Positions 1 through 8,043 are shown, numbered from the stretch's first letter. The stretch is DNA of 8,434 nucleotides from an uncultured bacterium (GCA_903934155.1 CAIZMS010000015.1:1-8434); one strand, 5' to 3'. Numbers and translations: made by a program. The notes: generated by a model from the letters alone, not told the origin.

Positions 1-2922
1 CTGGCCGCCCTCACCGGGTTTCGCACCCTGTGCAATCTTAATCTGGAGCTCCTGGCAGTTGACACAGTACTCGGTGGTGACACCAAAACGCCCACTGGCC
101 ACCTGCTTGATGGCGCTGCAACGACTATCCCCATTGGGAAGCAGTTTATAGCGGGCGGGATCCTCCCCACCCTCGCCGCTGTTGCTCTTTCCACCCAACC
201 GGTTCATGGCAATGGCCATGGCCTCATGAGCTTCGCGACTGATGGATCCAAACGACATGGCGCCCGTGCAGAAGCGTTTAACAATGGCCGAGGCAGGCTC
301 CACTTCACTCAATGGAACGGATGGTCCCGCGACAAACCGGAACATCCCTCGCAAGGTAAACTGCTTTTCCGCCTGATCATTAATCAACCGGGCATAATCC
401 CTGTAAAGTTTGGAATCCCCGGATCGTGTCGCGTGCTGAAGATTGGCAATGGCTTCCGGCGACCAGAGATGCCGCTCTCCATCAGCCCTGAAGCGGTACT
501 GTCCGCCCGAGGTTAGAATCGGCGCCGCGTCTTCGGGCAGGTGATAGGCTTCCCGAGACCGGGCATGGGTCTCGGCGGCAATTTCCGCGAGCCCGATTCC
601 CCCGACCCGGGAGGACGTTCCCTCAAAATACCGGTTCAGAATCGACTCATTCAATCCGACCGCCTCGAAAACCTGAGCGCTCCGGTAACTGCGCAAGGTC
701 GAAATGCCCATCTTGGACATGACTTTCCGGAGTCCCTCACAAAGCGAAGCCACATAGTTTTCCATGGCCCGGGCCGACCCGACCTCAACGCTCAATTCCT
801 TTTTGAGCGCCATATCCGAGATGGTCTCGAAAGCCATATAGGGATTGATCGCCGTGGCACCATACCCCAGAAGAAGAGCCATGTGCATGACTTCACGGGC
901 CTCGCCCGTTTCGGCAATCAAGCCTACTCCGGTTCGCTGACCTTTGCGTGTCAGGTGACGATTAACCGCCGACACCGCTAACAGCACCGGAATGGGCGCC
1001 AGACCCGCAGGCAGATTCCGATCACTGAGAATCAACAGGTTCTGCCCGGCCGCAACGGCTTCATCCGCCCTGACACACAAAGCTTCCAGGGCCGCCTCAA
1101 GATCCCCGGCACCCCCGCCCGCCACAAAACCAATCGGCACTGTGCAGGCCTTGAAATCCTTGATGTGAAGGCTGCGAATTTGCTCCAGATCCTCGTTCGA
1201 CAAAAAGGGATTACGGAGCTTCAACAACCGGGCATGCTGGGGAAGTTCCGACAGGATATTGGACGGATTTCCGATAAAGGTCATCAGCGACATCACCAAT
1301 TCTTCGCGGATCGGATCGATCGGCGGATTGGTAATCTGAGCGAACAGCTGCTTGAAATAAGAAAAGAGAAGCTGCGGTTTCTCGGAGAAAACGGCAAGCG
1401 GGGTGTCCGTCCCCATGGAGCCGACCGCCTCATGGGCCTTGGAGGCCATGGGTTCGAGGATCATCTGAAGATCTTCGCGGGTATATCCAAACAGGCGCTG
1501 TCGCTGCAACAGGGTTTTCGCGTCCGGCGTCACCGGCGCCATCGCCTCAAACAACCCCTGAACTGTGATCTTGTTTTCCTCAACCCAGCGCCGGTAGGGC
1601 TGACGACGGGCCATCTGGCTCTTGATCTCCTTGTCCGTGATCACCCGCTTGTTCTGAAGATCCACCAACAGCATCTGGCCGGGCCGAAGTGCCCCCTTCT
1701 CCAGGATCCGTTCGGCGGGAATATCCAGCACACCGGCCTCCGAAGCCATCACAATGAACTTGTCCTTGGTGATGGTATAGCGGGCGGGGCGAAGTCCGTT
1801 GCGATCCAGCAGCGTTCCCACAACGGAACCGTCGGTGAAGGCTACTGTGGCCGGACCGTCCCATGGCTCCATCAAGCCGGCATGATATTCAAAAAAGCCC
1901 TTCTGGTCGGGGCCCATGGGATACTTGGCACCCCACGCTTCAGGAATCAACATCATCATGGCGTGGGGAATCGAGCGCCCTCCCGAGACCAGCAGTTCGA
2001 GGGCATTGTCAAGGCAGGCCGAGTCACTACCGCCGGGATCAATAACCGGGAGCAACTTACGGATATCCGCCCCGAATAAAGGCGATTCAATGCCGTTCTC
2101 ACGGGCATTCATCTGGTTCAGATTTCCACGAAGCGTATTGATTTCCCCGTTGTGAGCCAGGAACCGGAACGGCTGGGACAACTCCCAGGAGGGGAAGGTA
2201 TTGGTGCTGTACCGTTGATGAATAACCGCCACGGCACTCTCAACATCGGGGTCGTTCAGATCCTTGTAGAACCCGGAAACCTGCCCGCCCATGAGCAAAC
2301 CCTTGTAAATAATGGTGCGCGAGGAAAAACTGGGAATATAGAAACGGTCCTGATCCCCCAGAACGTCACGAACACGCCGCTGCATCTGTTTCCGGACCAC
2401 ATATAACTTCCGATCCAGGGCGGCACCCGACAGGCCCTTGCCGTCGACAAACACCTGTGCGACAAAAGGCTGATCCTTGCGCGCCTCCGCCCCGAGGATG
2501 CTCCCGTCGGTGGGAACATCACGGGATCCGATAAAGCCCAACCCCTCCTCCTGGGTCACGGTCTTGAGGCACGCCAGGCAGGCAACACTCACGATGGAGG
2601 ATGGCACAAAGATCATTCCCACGCCATAGTGTCCCGCTGGCGGCAGGGCAAAACCAAGACGCGCGGCCTCCTTGCGAAAAAAACGGTCCGGAATTTGAAT
2701 CAGCACCCCGGCGCCATCCCCGGTGGTCAGGTCGCCGCCCACGGCACCCCGGTGCAACAGGTTCTTCAGCACTTCAATACTATCGGACACAATCTTGTGC
2801 GTGGCGGTGCCGTCAATGTTGGCTAGAAAGCCAACCCCGCAATTGTCATGTTCATTCGCGGGATCATACAACCCCTGTGGAGCCGGCATCCCATTCACGT
2901 TTCGTGGTTCTGACTTTTCCAT
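1..2922 (-). CDS. gltB: Glutamate synthase (GOGAT) large/alpha subunit, 3' end cut by the window edge
   Basis: Makes glutamate from glutamine and 2-oxoglutarate in the cytoplasm, the second half of the GS-GOGAT cycle. I translated most of the minus strand and found one uninterrupted frame of 974 codons. The family is usually about 1,500 residues, so the rest of the FMN domain, the Fe-S cysteines and the GXGXG domain lie beyond the left edge, and any gltD would too. The class II glutaminase domain starts at Cys28 in the motif DNCGVGF. By family analogy the first 27 residues are a propeptide removed to expose this Cys. Further glutaminase motifs are HRG (57-59), RYSTNTFPSW (from 237) and HNGEINT (from 257). 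A central domain follows. The FMN-domain motifs TGAMSFGSIS (Met889) and GGKSNSGEGGEDP are present, and the window ends in GAKPGEGGQ. The start is supported by an AAGGA Shine-Dalgarno 4 bases upstream. It lies 78 bases after the glutamine synthetase gene in the same direction. Confidence 0.97.
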   Translation of the reverse strand, partial: MEKSEPRNVNGMPAPQGLYDPANEHDNCGVGFLANIDGTATHKIVSDSIEVLKNLLHRGAVGGDLTTGDGAGVLIQIPDRFFRKEAARLGFALPPAGHYGVGMIFVPSSIVSVACLACLKTVTQEEGLGFIGSRDVPTDGSILGAEARKDQPFVAQVFVDGKGLSGAALDRKLYVVRKQMQRRVRDVLGDQDRFYIPSFSSRTIIYKGLLMGGQVSGFYKDLNDPDVESAVAVIHQRYSTNTFPSWELSQPFRFLAHNGEINTLRGNLNQMNARENGIESPLFGADIRKLLPVIDPGGSDSACLDNALELLVSGGRSIPHAMMMLIPEAWGAKYPMGPDQKGFFEYHAGLMEPWDGPATVAFTDGSVVGTLLDRNGLRPARYTITKDKFIVMASEAGVLDIPAERILEKGALRPGQMLLVDLQNKRVITDKEIKSQMARRQPYRRWVEENKITVQGLFEAMAPVTPDAKTLLQRQRLFGYTREDLQMILEPMASKAHEAVGSMGTDTPLAVFSEKPQLLFSYFKQLFAQITNPPIDPIREELVMSLMTFIGNPSNILSELPQHARLLKLRNPFLSNEDLEQIRSLHIKDFKACTVPIGFVAGGGAGDLEAALEALCVRADEAVAAGQNLLILSDRNLPAGLAPIPVLLAVSAVNRHLTRKGQRTGVGLIAETGEAREVMHMALLLGYGATAINPYMAFETISDMALKKELSVEVGSARAMENYVASLCEGLRKVMSKMGISTLRSYRSAQVFEAVGLNESILNRYFEGTSSRVGGIGLAEIAAETHARSREAYHLPEDAAPILTSGGQYRFRADGERHLWSPEAIANLQHATRSGDSKLYRDYARLINDQAEKQFTLRGMFRFVAGPSVPLSEVEPASAIVKRFCTGAMSFGSISREAHEAMAIAMNRLGGKSNSGEGGEDPARYKLLPNGDSRCSAIKQVASGRFGVTTEYCVNCQELQIKIAQGAKPGEGGQ

Positions 2923-2948
2923 AACATCCTTCTATCATGGTGTGACAA

Positions 2949-2976
2949 ACCCCGCCGGAAATAATTCCGGCGGGGT
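2949..2976 (-). terminator. Perfect 12-bp hairpin between glnN and gltB (terminator or attenuator)
   Basis: The arms ACCCCGCCGGAA (2949-2960) and TTCCGGCGGGGT (2965-2976) are exact reverse complements around a 4-base loop. The stem is GC-rich. In the direction of transcription (minus) it is followed only by TTTGT, so the U tract is weak, and the plus strand has none. It sits 24 bases past the glutamine synthetase stop and 26 bases before the gltB start. A partial terminator, or a 3'-end stabiliser that sets the glnN:gltB message ratio, fits better than a full stop, because no separate gltB promoter is visible in the remaining gap. The structure is seen directly; its role is inferred. Confidence 0.55.
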
Positions 2977-3000
2977 CATCGTGAATCTACCCGTCAGCGT

Positions 3001-5127
3001 TTAGCGATAAAAGAGCATATCCGCATAGGTCGGAAGCGGCCAGCACTCGGCGGCAACGAACGGCTCAATGCTGTCCGACACCTTGCGCAAGGCCACCATG
3101 GCGGGGATCACGCTATCCCGGTACGCCACAGCCTTCTTGCCGACAGCCGCCTCACCCGTCGCCTCCGAGACCTTGTCCGCCAACTCATCAATCGCCACGC
3201 TCATCTCCGTGGCGGCATCGTTGACTTTCTGCAGCAACATGGCTTGGGCCGGGGCATCCACGCCGGCGGCCTCAACCGCATTGACGCTGTTCGCCAGGGT
3301 CGTGGTGAAATTAATCACCGCCGGAAGAATCTCACGCCGGGCCATGGCCAACATCGTTTTAGCCTCGATGTTGATAGTCTTGATGTAGTTCTCCAGGAGG
3401 ATTTCATGGCGCGCATGGATCTCGCCCTTGGGAAGCGTTCCGTGCTTGATCAGCACCTTGGCATTCTCCTTGTCCGTCATGGCGTTGATCCCGTCTACGC
3501 AATTCCGGATGTTCGGAAGGCCACGCTTGGCGGCCTCAACCACCCAGGCCTCCGAATAGTTGTCGCCATTGAAAATCACCGCCTCGTGCTCCACCGCATA
3601 CTTCTTCAGCAATGACTGCACCTTGACGTTGAGGTTCTTGGCGCCTTCAAGTTCGTCGGCGATCTCCGAAAGGGCGTCGGCCACAATCGTGTTCAGAACA
3701 AAGTTCGGACCGCTAAGGGACTGCGACGAACCGGGCATACGGAACTCGAACTTGTTGCCGGTAAAGGCAAACGGCGAGGTCCGGTTGCGGTCGGTCGTAT
3801 CCTTCGGGATGTTCGGAAGCGTGGTAACCCCCAGCATCAGGTTGCCACCCTGCGTGGATCGGCTGGCGCCACCCTTCTTAATCTGCTGGTAGATGTCCGT
3901 GAGCTGCTCGCCCAGGAAGATCGAGACAATCGCGGGCGGCGCCTCATTGGCACCCAGCCGGTGATCGTTCCCGGGCGTAGCCACCGTGGCGCGCAACAGG
4001 CTGGAGTACTTGTGCACCGCGCGGATCACGGCAAAGAGGAACACCAGAAACTGCATATTGTCGTGTGGCGTATTGCCCGGGTTTAACAGGTTGATCCCGT
4101 CATCCGTGCTCAGCGCCCAGTTGTTGTGCTTGCCCGAGCCATTGACACCGGCGAAGGGCTTCTCGTGCAGCACGCAGACGAAATCGTGCTTGCGTGCTAT
4201 GCGCTGCATCAGATCCATGGTCAGCTGGTTGTGGTCGACCCCGATATTGACCGTCGCATAGACCGGAGCGATCTCGTGCTGGGCCGGCGCCACTTCGTTG
4301 TGCTGCGTCTTGGCGGAAACGCCCAGCTTCCAGAGATCCTCATTCAGATCGGCCATGAAGGACGCCACGCGCTCGTGGATGGAACCGAAATACTGATCCT
4401 CCAGCTCCTGCCCTTTCGGCGGCGGAGCCCCGAACAAGGTGCGCCCGGCCAGGCGAAGATCGACGCGCTTCTCAACAAATTTGCGGTCGATCAGGAAGTA
4501 TTCCTGTTCGCCACCCAGGGTCGCGGTAACCCGCTTGCTGGTATGATTCCCGAGGGCGCGGAGCACCCGAACGGACTGCTTGTTCAACGCCTGCATGGAT
4601 CGCAGAAGGGGTGTCTTCTTATCCAGCGCTTCTCCGGTGTAGGACGCAAACGAGGTGGGAATGAATAGCGCGGTGTTCGAGCCATCGGTCTTGATGAAGA
4701 CGGGAGAAGTGCAATCCCATACCGTATAGCCACGAGCTTCAAAGGTGGCGCGAATGCCGCCTGAAGGGAAAGACGACGCATCCGGCTCGCCCTGGGTTAA
4801 TTCCTTGCCGCTGAACTCCATCATGATCCGCCCGTCCGATGTCGGCGAAATGAACGAATCATGCTTCTCCGCCGTGATGCCGGTCATCGGCTGGAACCAG
4901 TGACAGAAATGCGTAGCGCCCTTTTCGATCGCCCAGTCCTTCATGGCATTCGCCACGACATCAGCGAGGGAGGGATCCAATTCCTTACCCCCGTCAATCG
5001 TCTCGCGAAGCTTCTTGTAGATGTTTTTGGGCAAACGGGCCCGCATCACCCCGTCATTGAACACATTGGATCCGAATAATTCAGGCACCGATTGGCCAAC
5101 CGATTCAGTTTCGCAGCAGCAGTTCAT
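3001..5127 (-). CDS. glnN: Type III glutamine synthetase
   Basis: Catalyses ATP-dependent condensation of ammonium with glutamate to give glutamine in the cytoplasm. At 708 residues it has the length of the large GSIII class (about 700-730), not the roughly 450-470 of GSI. Visible active-site motifs are GGEQEYFLID (205-214, metal ligands Glu207 and Glu209), NEVAPAQHEIAPVY (277-290, Glu278 and Glu285), NGSGKHNNWAL (329-339, His334), GNDHRLGANEAPPAI (386-400) and NRTSPFAFTGNKFEFR (448-463, Arg449, Glu461, Arg463). GSIII features include SVPELFGSNVFND near the N-terminus, EKGATHFCHWFQPMTG (68-83) and the C-terminal PLPTYADMLF. The ATG is chosen because AAGGAG lies about 10 bases upstream (5138-5143). 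An in-frame GTG at codon 14 is possible but lacks a clear ribosome site. The first ten residues carry an unusual Cys-Cys-Cys run (3-5). A sigma-54 promoter precedes the gene and gltB follows, so it is very likely the nitrogen-regulated ammonium-assimilating enzyme. Confidence 0.97.
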   Translation of the reverse strand: MNCCCETESVGQSVPELFGSNVFNDGVMRARLPKNIYKKLRETIDGGKELDPSLADVVANAMKDWAIEKGATHFCHWFQPMTGITAEKHDSFISPTSDGRIMMEFSGKELTQGEPDASSFPSGGIRATFEARGYTVWDCTSPVFIKTDGSNTALFIPTSFASYTGEALDKKTPLLRSMQALNKQSVRVLRALGNHTSKRVTATLGGEQEYFLIDRKFVEKRVDLRLAGRTLFGAPPPKGQELEDQYFGSIHERVASFMADLNEDLWKLGVSAKTQHNEVAPAQHEIAPVYATVNIGVDHNQLTMDLMQRIARKHDFVCVLHEKPFAGVNGSGKHNNWALSTDDGINLLNPGNTPHDNMQFLVFLFAVIRAVHKYSSLLRATVATPGNDHRLGANEAPPAIVSIFLGEQLTDIYQQIKKGGASRSTQGGNLMLGVTTLPNIPKDTTDRNRTSPFAFTGNKFEFRMPGSSQSLSGPNFVLNTIVADALSEIADELEGAKNLNVKVQSLLKKYAVEHEAVIFNGDNYSEAWVVEAAKRGLPNIRNCVDGINAMTDKENAKVLIKHGTLPKGEIHARHEILLENYIKTINIEAKTMLAMARREILPAVINFTTTLANSVNAVEAAGVDAPAQAMLLQKVNDAATEMSVAIDELADKVSEATGEAAVGKKAVAYRDSVIPAMVALRKVSDSIEPFVAAECWPLPTYADMLFYR

Positions 5128-5177
5128 GTCTTTCTGTCTCCTTCGGGTTTAATGACACTAAAATCTGTAATTTATTT

Positions 5178-5193
5178 AGCAAAAGTCATGCCA
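5178..5193 (-). promoter_or_regulatory. Sigma-54 (-24/-12) promoter for glnN
   Basis: Read on the minus strand the site is TGGCATGACTTTTGCT. It matches the sigma-54 (RpoN) consensus TGGCAC-G-R-NNN-TTGCW at every defined position except the sixth (T for C). The invariant GG and GC doublets have the required 10-base spacing. The predicted start of transcription is near 5167, giving a leader of about 40 bases that includes the AAGGAG ribosome site. RpoN promoters need an AAA+ activator, and NtrC is the classic one for glutamine synthetase. Only a half-site, GCACC at 5246-5250 (about -80), resembles the NtrC consensus; no full TGCAC-N-GTGCA palindrome was found. The match and the location upstream of a nitrogen gene make the call strong, but it is inferred from sequence. 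Confidence 0.8.
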
Positions 5194-5305
5194 TCTTTAT
5201 AAAAAATTCGCATTATCTTCATTATCAAAGACTAACGAATAAATAGCACCATCATCAGACACTCGCACATGCAGTCAAAAACAACAAACTTGTCGCTCCA
5301 AAAAC

Positions 5306-5316
5306 GAAAACGTTTC
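5306..5316. promoter_or_regulatory. Small palindrome in the divergent control region, possible operator
   Basis: GAAAACGTTTC contains the perfect 8-base palindrome AAACGTTT with a central CG, a form common among LacI/PurR-type operators. It lies in the AT-richer stretch between the sigma-54 promoter and the preferred start of the plus-strand gene. No convincing -35/-10 pair for that gene was found in 5128-5418, so the site cannot be placed relative to a promoter. A palindrome this short can occur by chance. Confidence 0.2.
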
Positions 5317-5418
5317 AGTTTTGTATCAAAGAGAACCTCGCGAACACGTCCCTATTCATGTAGTGGAATTATTTTCGTGAAATCCACCCCTGAACAGGCG
5401 TACTGTTTCAGTAAATCC

Positions 5419-8043
5419 ATGCCTAATCCAGAAGAAAAAACAACGGTGCCAGGACTTCCCCCTTTCAGCACAGGGATCCCTTCGCTTGACGGAACCCTGA
5501 AAAACCTGATCGCCGGGGACAATGTCGTCTGGCAGGTGGACGACATTGAGGATTACCGGCCCCTGGTTGAACGGTTTGTTCAACATGGCCTGACCACCGG
5601 GGCACCCCTTGTCTATTTCCGGTTCGCAAGCCATCGCCAGTTGATTCCCGAGACGCCCGGGGTTGAGATTCACAATGTTGAACCGGAAGCGGGCTTCGAG
5701 CATTTTGTCGGGACCATTCTCAATGTGATCGAACGCAAGGGACGCGGCGCGTTGTATGTCTTTGACGGGCTTTCCGAGTTGGCGGCCGACTGGTATAGCG
5801 ACCGGATGCTGGGCAATTTCTTCATGATCACCTGCCCTTTCCTCTACAAACTCGACACCATTGCCTACTTCGCACTCTTCCGCTATCACCATTCCTTCCA
5901 CGCCGCCGAAAGCATCCACCAGACCGCGCAACTCGTCCTGGATGTCTACCGGAACCGGGATCGTTTTTTCATCCAGCCGCTCAAGGTCGATCAGCGCTAC
6001 TCCCCCACCCTCTACATGCTGCACGAATGGACAGAGGCGGATGACTGCATCCCCGTCACCTCCAGCACCACTATTTCGGAAATTCTGGCAGGCATCTCGC
6101 AACCCTGGCTGGATTTCTCGGCAACCCGGCCCGGGATCTGGATGAAGAATCTGGCCCGCGCCCAAAAAACCATGGAGGCCATGCGGCTCGGAGTCGCCCC
6201 GGTGCAGGACATCCAGGAATCGTTCCAGCGCCTCCTGCGAAGCGCTATCACCCGGGACGAAAAATTCATGCCGCTCATCTGCCGGTATTTCGACCTTCCC
6301 GATCTCATGGCCATCATCCAGCGAATGATCGGAACCGGCCTGATCGGGGGAAAATCACTCGGCATGCTGCTGGCCCGCGCAATTCTGCGCAAGAAGGCGC
6401 CGCTCCTGTACGAAAAACTGGAACCGCATGACTCCTTCTTCATCGGGGCGGATGTCTATTATACCTATCTCGTCCAGAACGGCTGCTGGGAATTGAAGCG
6501 GGAAATCGGGGATGCGATGGTTTCGGACGAGTACCATGAGGAACGGCAGAGGCGCCTGCTTTCAGGCGCCTTTCCCAACCATATCCGGCGCCAGTTCGTC
6601 GAAATGCTGGATTACTTTGGACAGTCCCCCATCATCGTCCGATCCAGTTCGCTGCTGGAAGACAGCTACGGGAACGCCTTTTCGGGAAAATACGAAACCG
6701 TTTTCTGCGCCAACCAGGGCACGCCCGAGCAGCGATTGGAGGCCTTCATGGGAGCGGTCCGGCATGTCTACGCCAGCACGCTCAGTCAGGAGGCCCTCGC
6801 CTACCGCGCCCAGCGAGGACTCCTCGAGCAGGACGAGCAAATGTCGCTCCTGATCCAGCGGGTGTCCGGCGCCTTATATGGTGAAAATTATTTCCCCCAG
6901 ATTGCCGGGGTCGGATTCTCCTTCAACCCCTATGTCTGGAATGAGGACATTGATCCCAAGGCAGGTATGCTACGACTTGTCTTCGGGCTCGGCACCCGCG
7001 CCGTCGACCGCATCAGCAGCGACTACACCCGCCTGATCGCCCTCAACGCCCCGACCCGGCAACCAGAGGGGGGCGGCGCCGAGGGAATCCGGTTCAGCCA
7101 GCGTGATGTGGATATCCTGGATCTGCCCCAGAACAAGCTGACGGCCAAGGAATTCAATTCGGTCATCGCTGGAATCCCGCCGGAATCCCTGTCGCTCGAT
7201 CTGTATTCCGAGAAAATCCAGGCCGCCTCCTCAGAGTTCCGCCATCTGACCTTCCGGAAACTGGTCGAGGACACCCCCTTCGTGGCCGTCATGCGGGAAA
7301 TCCTCAGCACGATCCAGGAAGCCTATGCGTATCCCGTCGACATCGAATTCACCACGAACTTCCTGCCCAACGGGGACTACCGGATCAATCTGGTGCAGTG
7401 CCGGCCGTTCCAGGTTCGCATGACGGGTGACTCCGCACGGATGCGGGCCCCCTCCTCCATCCGCAAGCAGGATCTGCTCATGGAAAGCACCGGGCCCGTC
7501 ATCGGGCACAGCGCCGCCATCCTGGTAGACCGGCTGATTTATGTGGTGCCCTCCGTTTATGGAAAAATGAGCGAAAGCGCCCGGTATTCCGTGGCGCGCA
7601 CCATCGGAAAACTGAACCGCCTGAAAGCCCCGGGTTCCGCGCCGGTGGTGATGCTGGCCGGACCGGGGCGCTGGGCCACCTCAACGCCCTCCCTGGGCAT
7701 TCCGGTCTCCTTTGCCGAAATCAACTCCGCCTCCGTCGTCTGCGAAATCGCCGCCATGCATGAGGGCCTGGTTCCTGATGTTTCCCTTGGCACCCATTTC
7801 TTCAACGACCTGGTGGAACTCAACATGCTGTACTTTGCCATTTCGCCCGACAAGAAGGGGCACGCACTCAACACGCCACTTTTGCTAAGTCTCCCGAATC
7901 GACTGACCACCCTCCTGCCGGAAGCCGCCGCAATGGAGCAAGCCCTGCGGGTCGTGGATAGTACGGACATTCCCGGCGGCCTTCATCTGAATTTACATGC
8001 CGACACCGTCAAGCAGAAGGTCGTCTGCTACCTGGGGAAATAA
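5419..8043 (+). CDS. PEP-synthase/PPDK-like ATP-grasp protein with degenerate KaiC-like N-terminus
   Basis: Function unknown. Numbering is from the Met at 5419 (874 residues). Residues 16-121 look like a KaiC/RecA core: STGIPSLDG opens it and ALYVFDGLSEL (111-121, Asp116) resembles Walker B. The Walker A position reads GDNVVWQVDDIED (33-45), with no GKT/GKS, so it probably does not bind ATP there. Residues about 300-665 form a PPDK_N-type ATP-grasp: GGKSLGM (Lys312), IIVRSSSLLEDS (Arg408), AFSGKYET, LLIQRVSG, GVGFSFNPYVW, LVFGLGTRAVD, VDIEFT (Glu643) and LVQCRPFQ (Gln660, Arg662). The usual His domain and PEP/pyruvate barrel are absent. About 200 other residues follow, with GPGRWATSTPSLGIP (748-762) and GTHFFNDLVE (791-800). 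It is probably cytoplasmic; no signal peptide or membrane segment was seen. Start is uncertain: the frame is open to an ATG at 5269 and has a GTG at 5377. I prefer 5419 because the earlier 150 bases look non-coding, though no candidate has a good ribosome site. Confidence 0.85.
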   Translation: MPNPEEKTTVPGLPPFSTGIPSLDGTLKNLIAGDNVVWQVDDIEDYRPLVERFVQHGLTTGAPLVYFRFASHRQLIPETPGVEIHNVEPEAGFEHFVGTILNVIERKGRGALYVFDGLSELAADWYSDRMLGNFFMITCPFLYKLDTIAYFALFRYHHSFHAAESIHQTAQLVLDVYRNRDRFFIQPLKVDQRYSPTLYMLHEWTEADDCIPVTSSTTISEILAGISQPWLDFSATRPGIWMKNLARAQKTMEAMRLGVAPVQDIQESFQRLLRSAITRDEKFMPLICRYFDLPDLMAIIQRMIGTGLIGGKSLGMLLARAILRKKAPLLYEKLEPHDSFFIGADVYYTYLVQNGCWELKREIGDAMVSDEYHEERQRRLLSGAFPNHIRRQFVEMLDYFGQSPIIVRSSSLLEDSYGNAFSGKYETVFCANQGTPEQRLEAFMGAVRHVYASTLSQEALAYRAQRGLLEQDEQMSLLIQRVSGALYGENYFPQIAGVGFSFNPYVWNEDIDPKAGMLRLVFGLGTRAVDRISSDYTRLIALNAPTRQPEGGGAEGIRFSQRDVDILDLPQNKLTAKEFNSVIAGIPPESLSLDLYSEKIQAASSEFRHLTFRKLVEDTPFVAVMREILSTIQEAYAYPVDIEFTTNFLPNGDYRINLVQCRPFQVRMTGDSARMRAPSSIRKQDLLMESTGPVIGHSAAILVDRLIYVVPSVYGKMSESARYSVARTIGKLNRLKAPGSAPVVMLAGPGRWATSTPSLGIPVSFAEINSASVVCEIAAMHEGLVPDVSLGTHFFNDLVELNMLYFAISPDKKGHALNTPLLLSLPNRLTTLLPEAAAMEQALRVVDSTDIPGGLHLNLHADTVKQKVVCYLGK

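Noticed and set aside
1165..2079. 304-codon plus-strand open frame
   Set aside because: It lies wholly opposite gltB, whose minus-strand translation gives clear family motifs throughout this stretch. It is a long shadow frame caused by GC-rich codon use.
4126..4668. 180-codon plus-strand open frame
   Set aside because: It overlaps the core of the glutamine synthetase, where the catalytic motifs are intact on the minus strand.
5196..5228. Sigma-70 promoter for glnN (TTGATA and TATAAA on the minus strand)
   Set aside because: The spacer is 21 bases, too long for a normal sigma-70 promoter, in an AT-rich stretch where such hexamers arise easily.
5246..5272. NtrC binding site upstream of the sigma-54 promoter
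   Set aside because: Only one half-site (GCACC) fits. The second half of the palindrome does not match, so it is mentioned only as a weak hint.
5356..6165. 269-codon minus-strand open frame
   Set aside because: It is antisense to the KaiC-like part of the plus-strand gene and shows no recognisable motif. It would also block the divergent control region.
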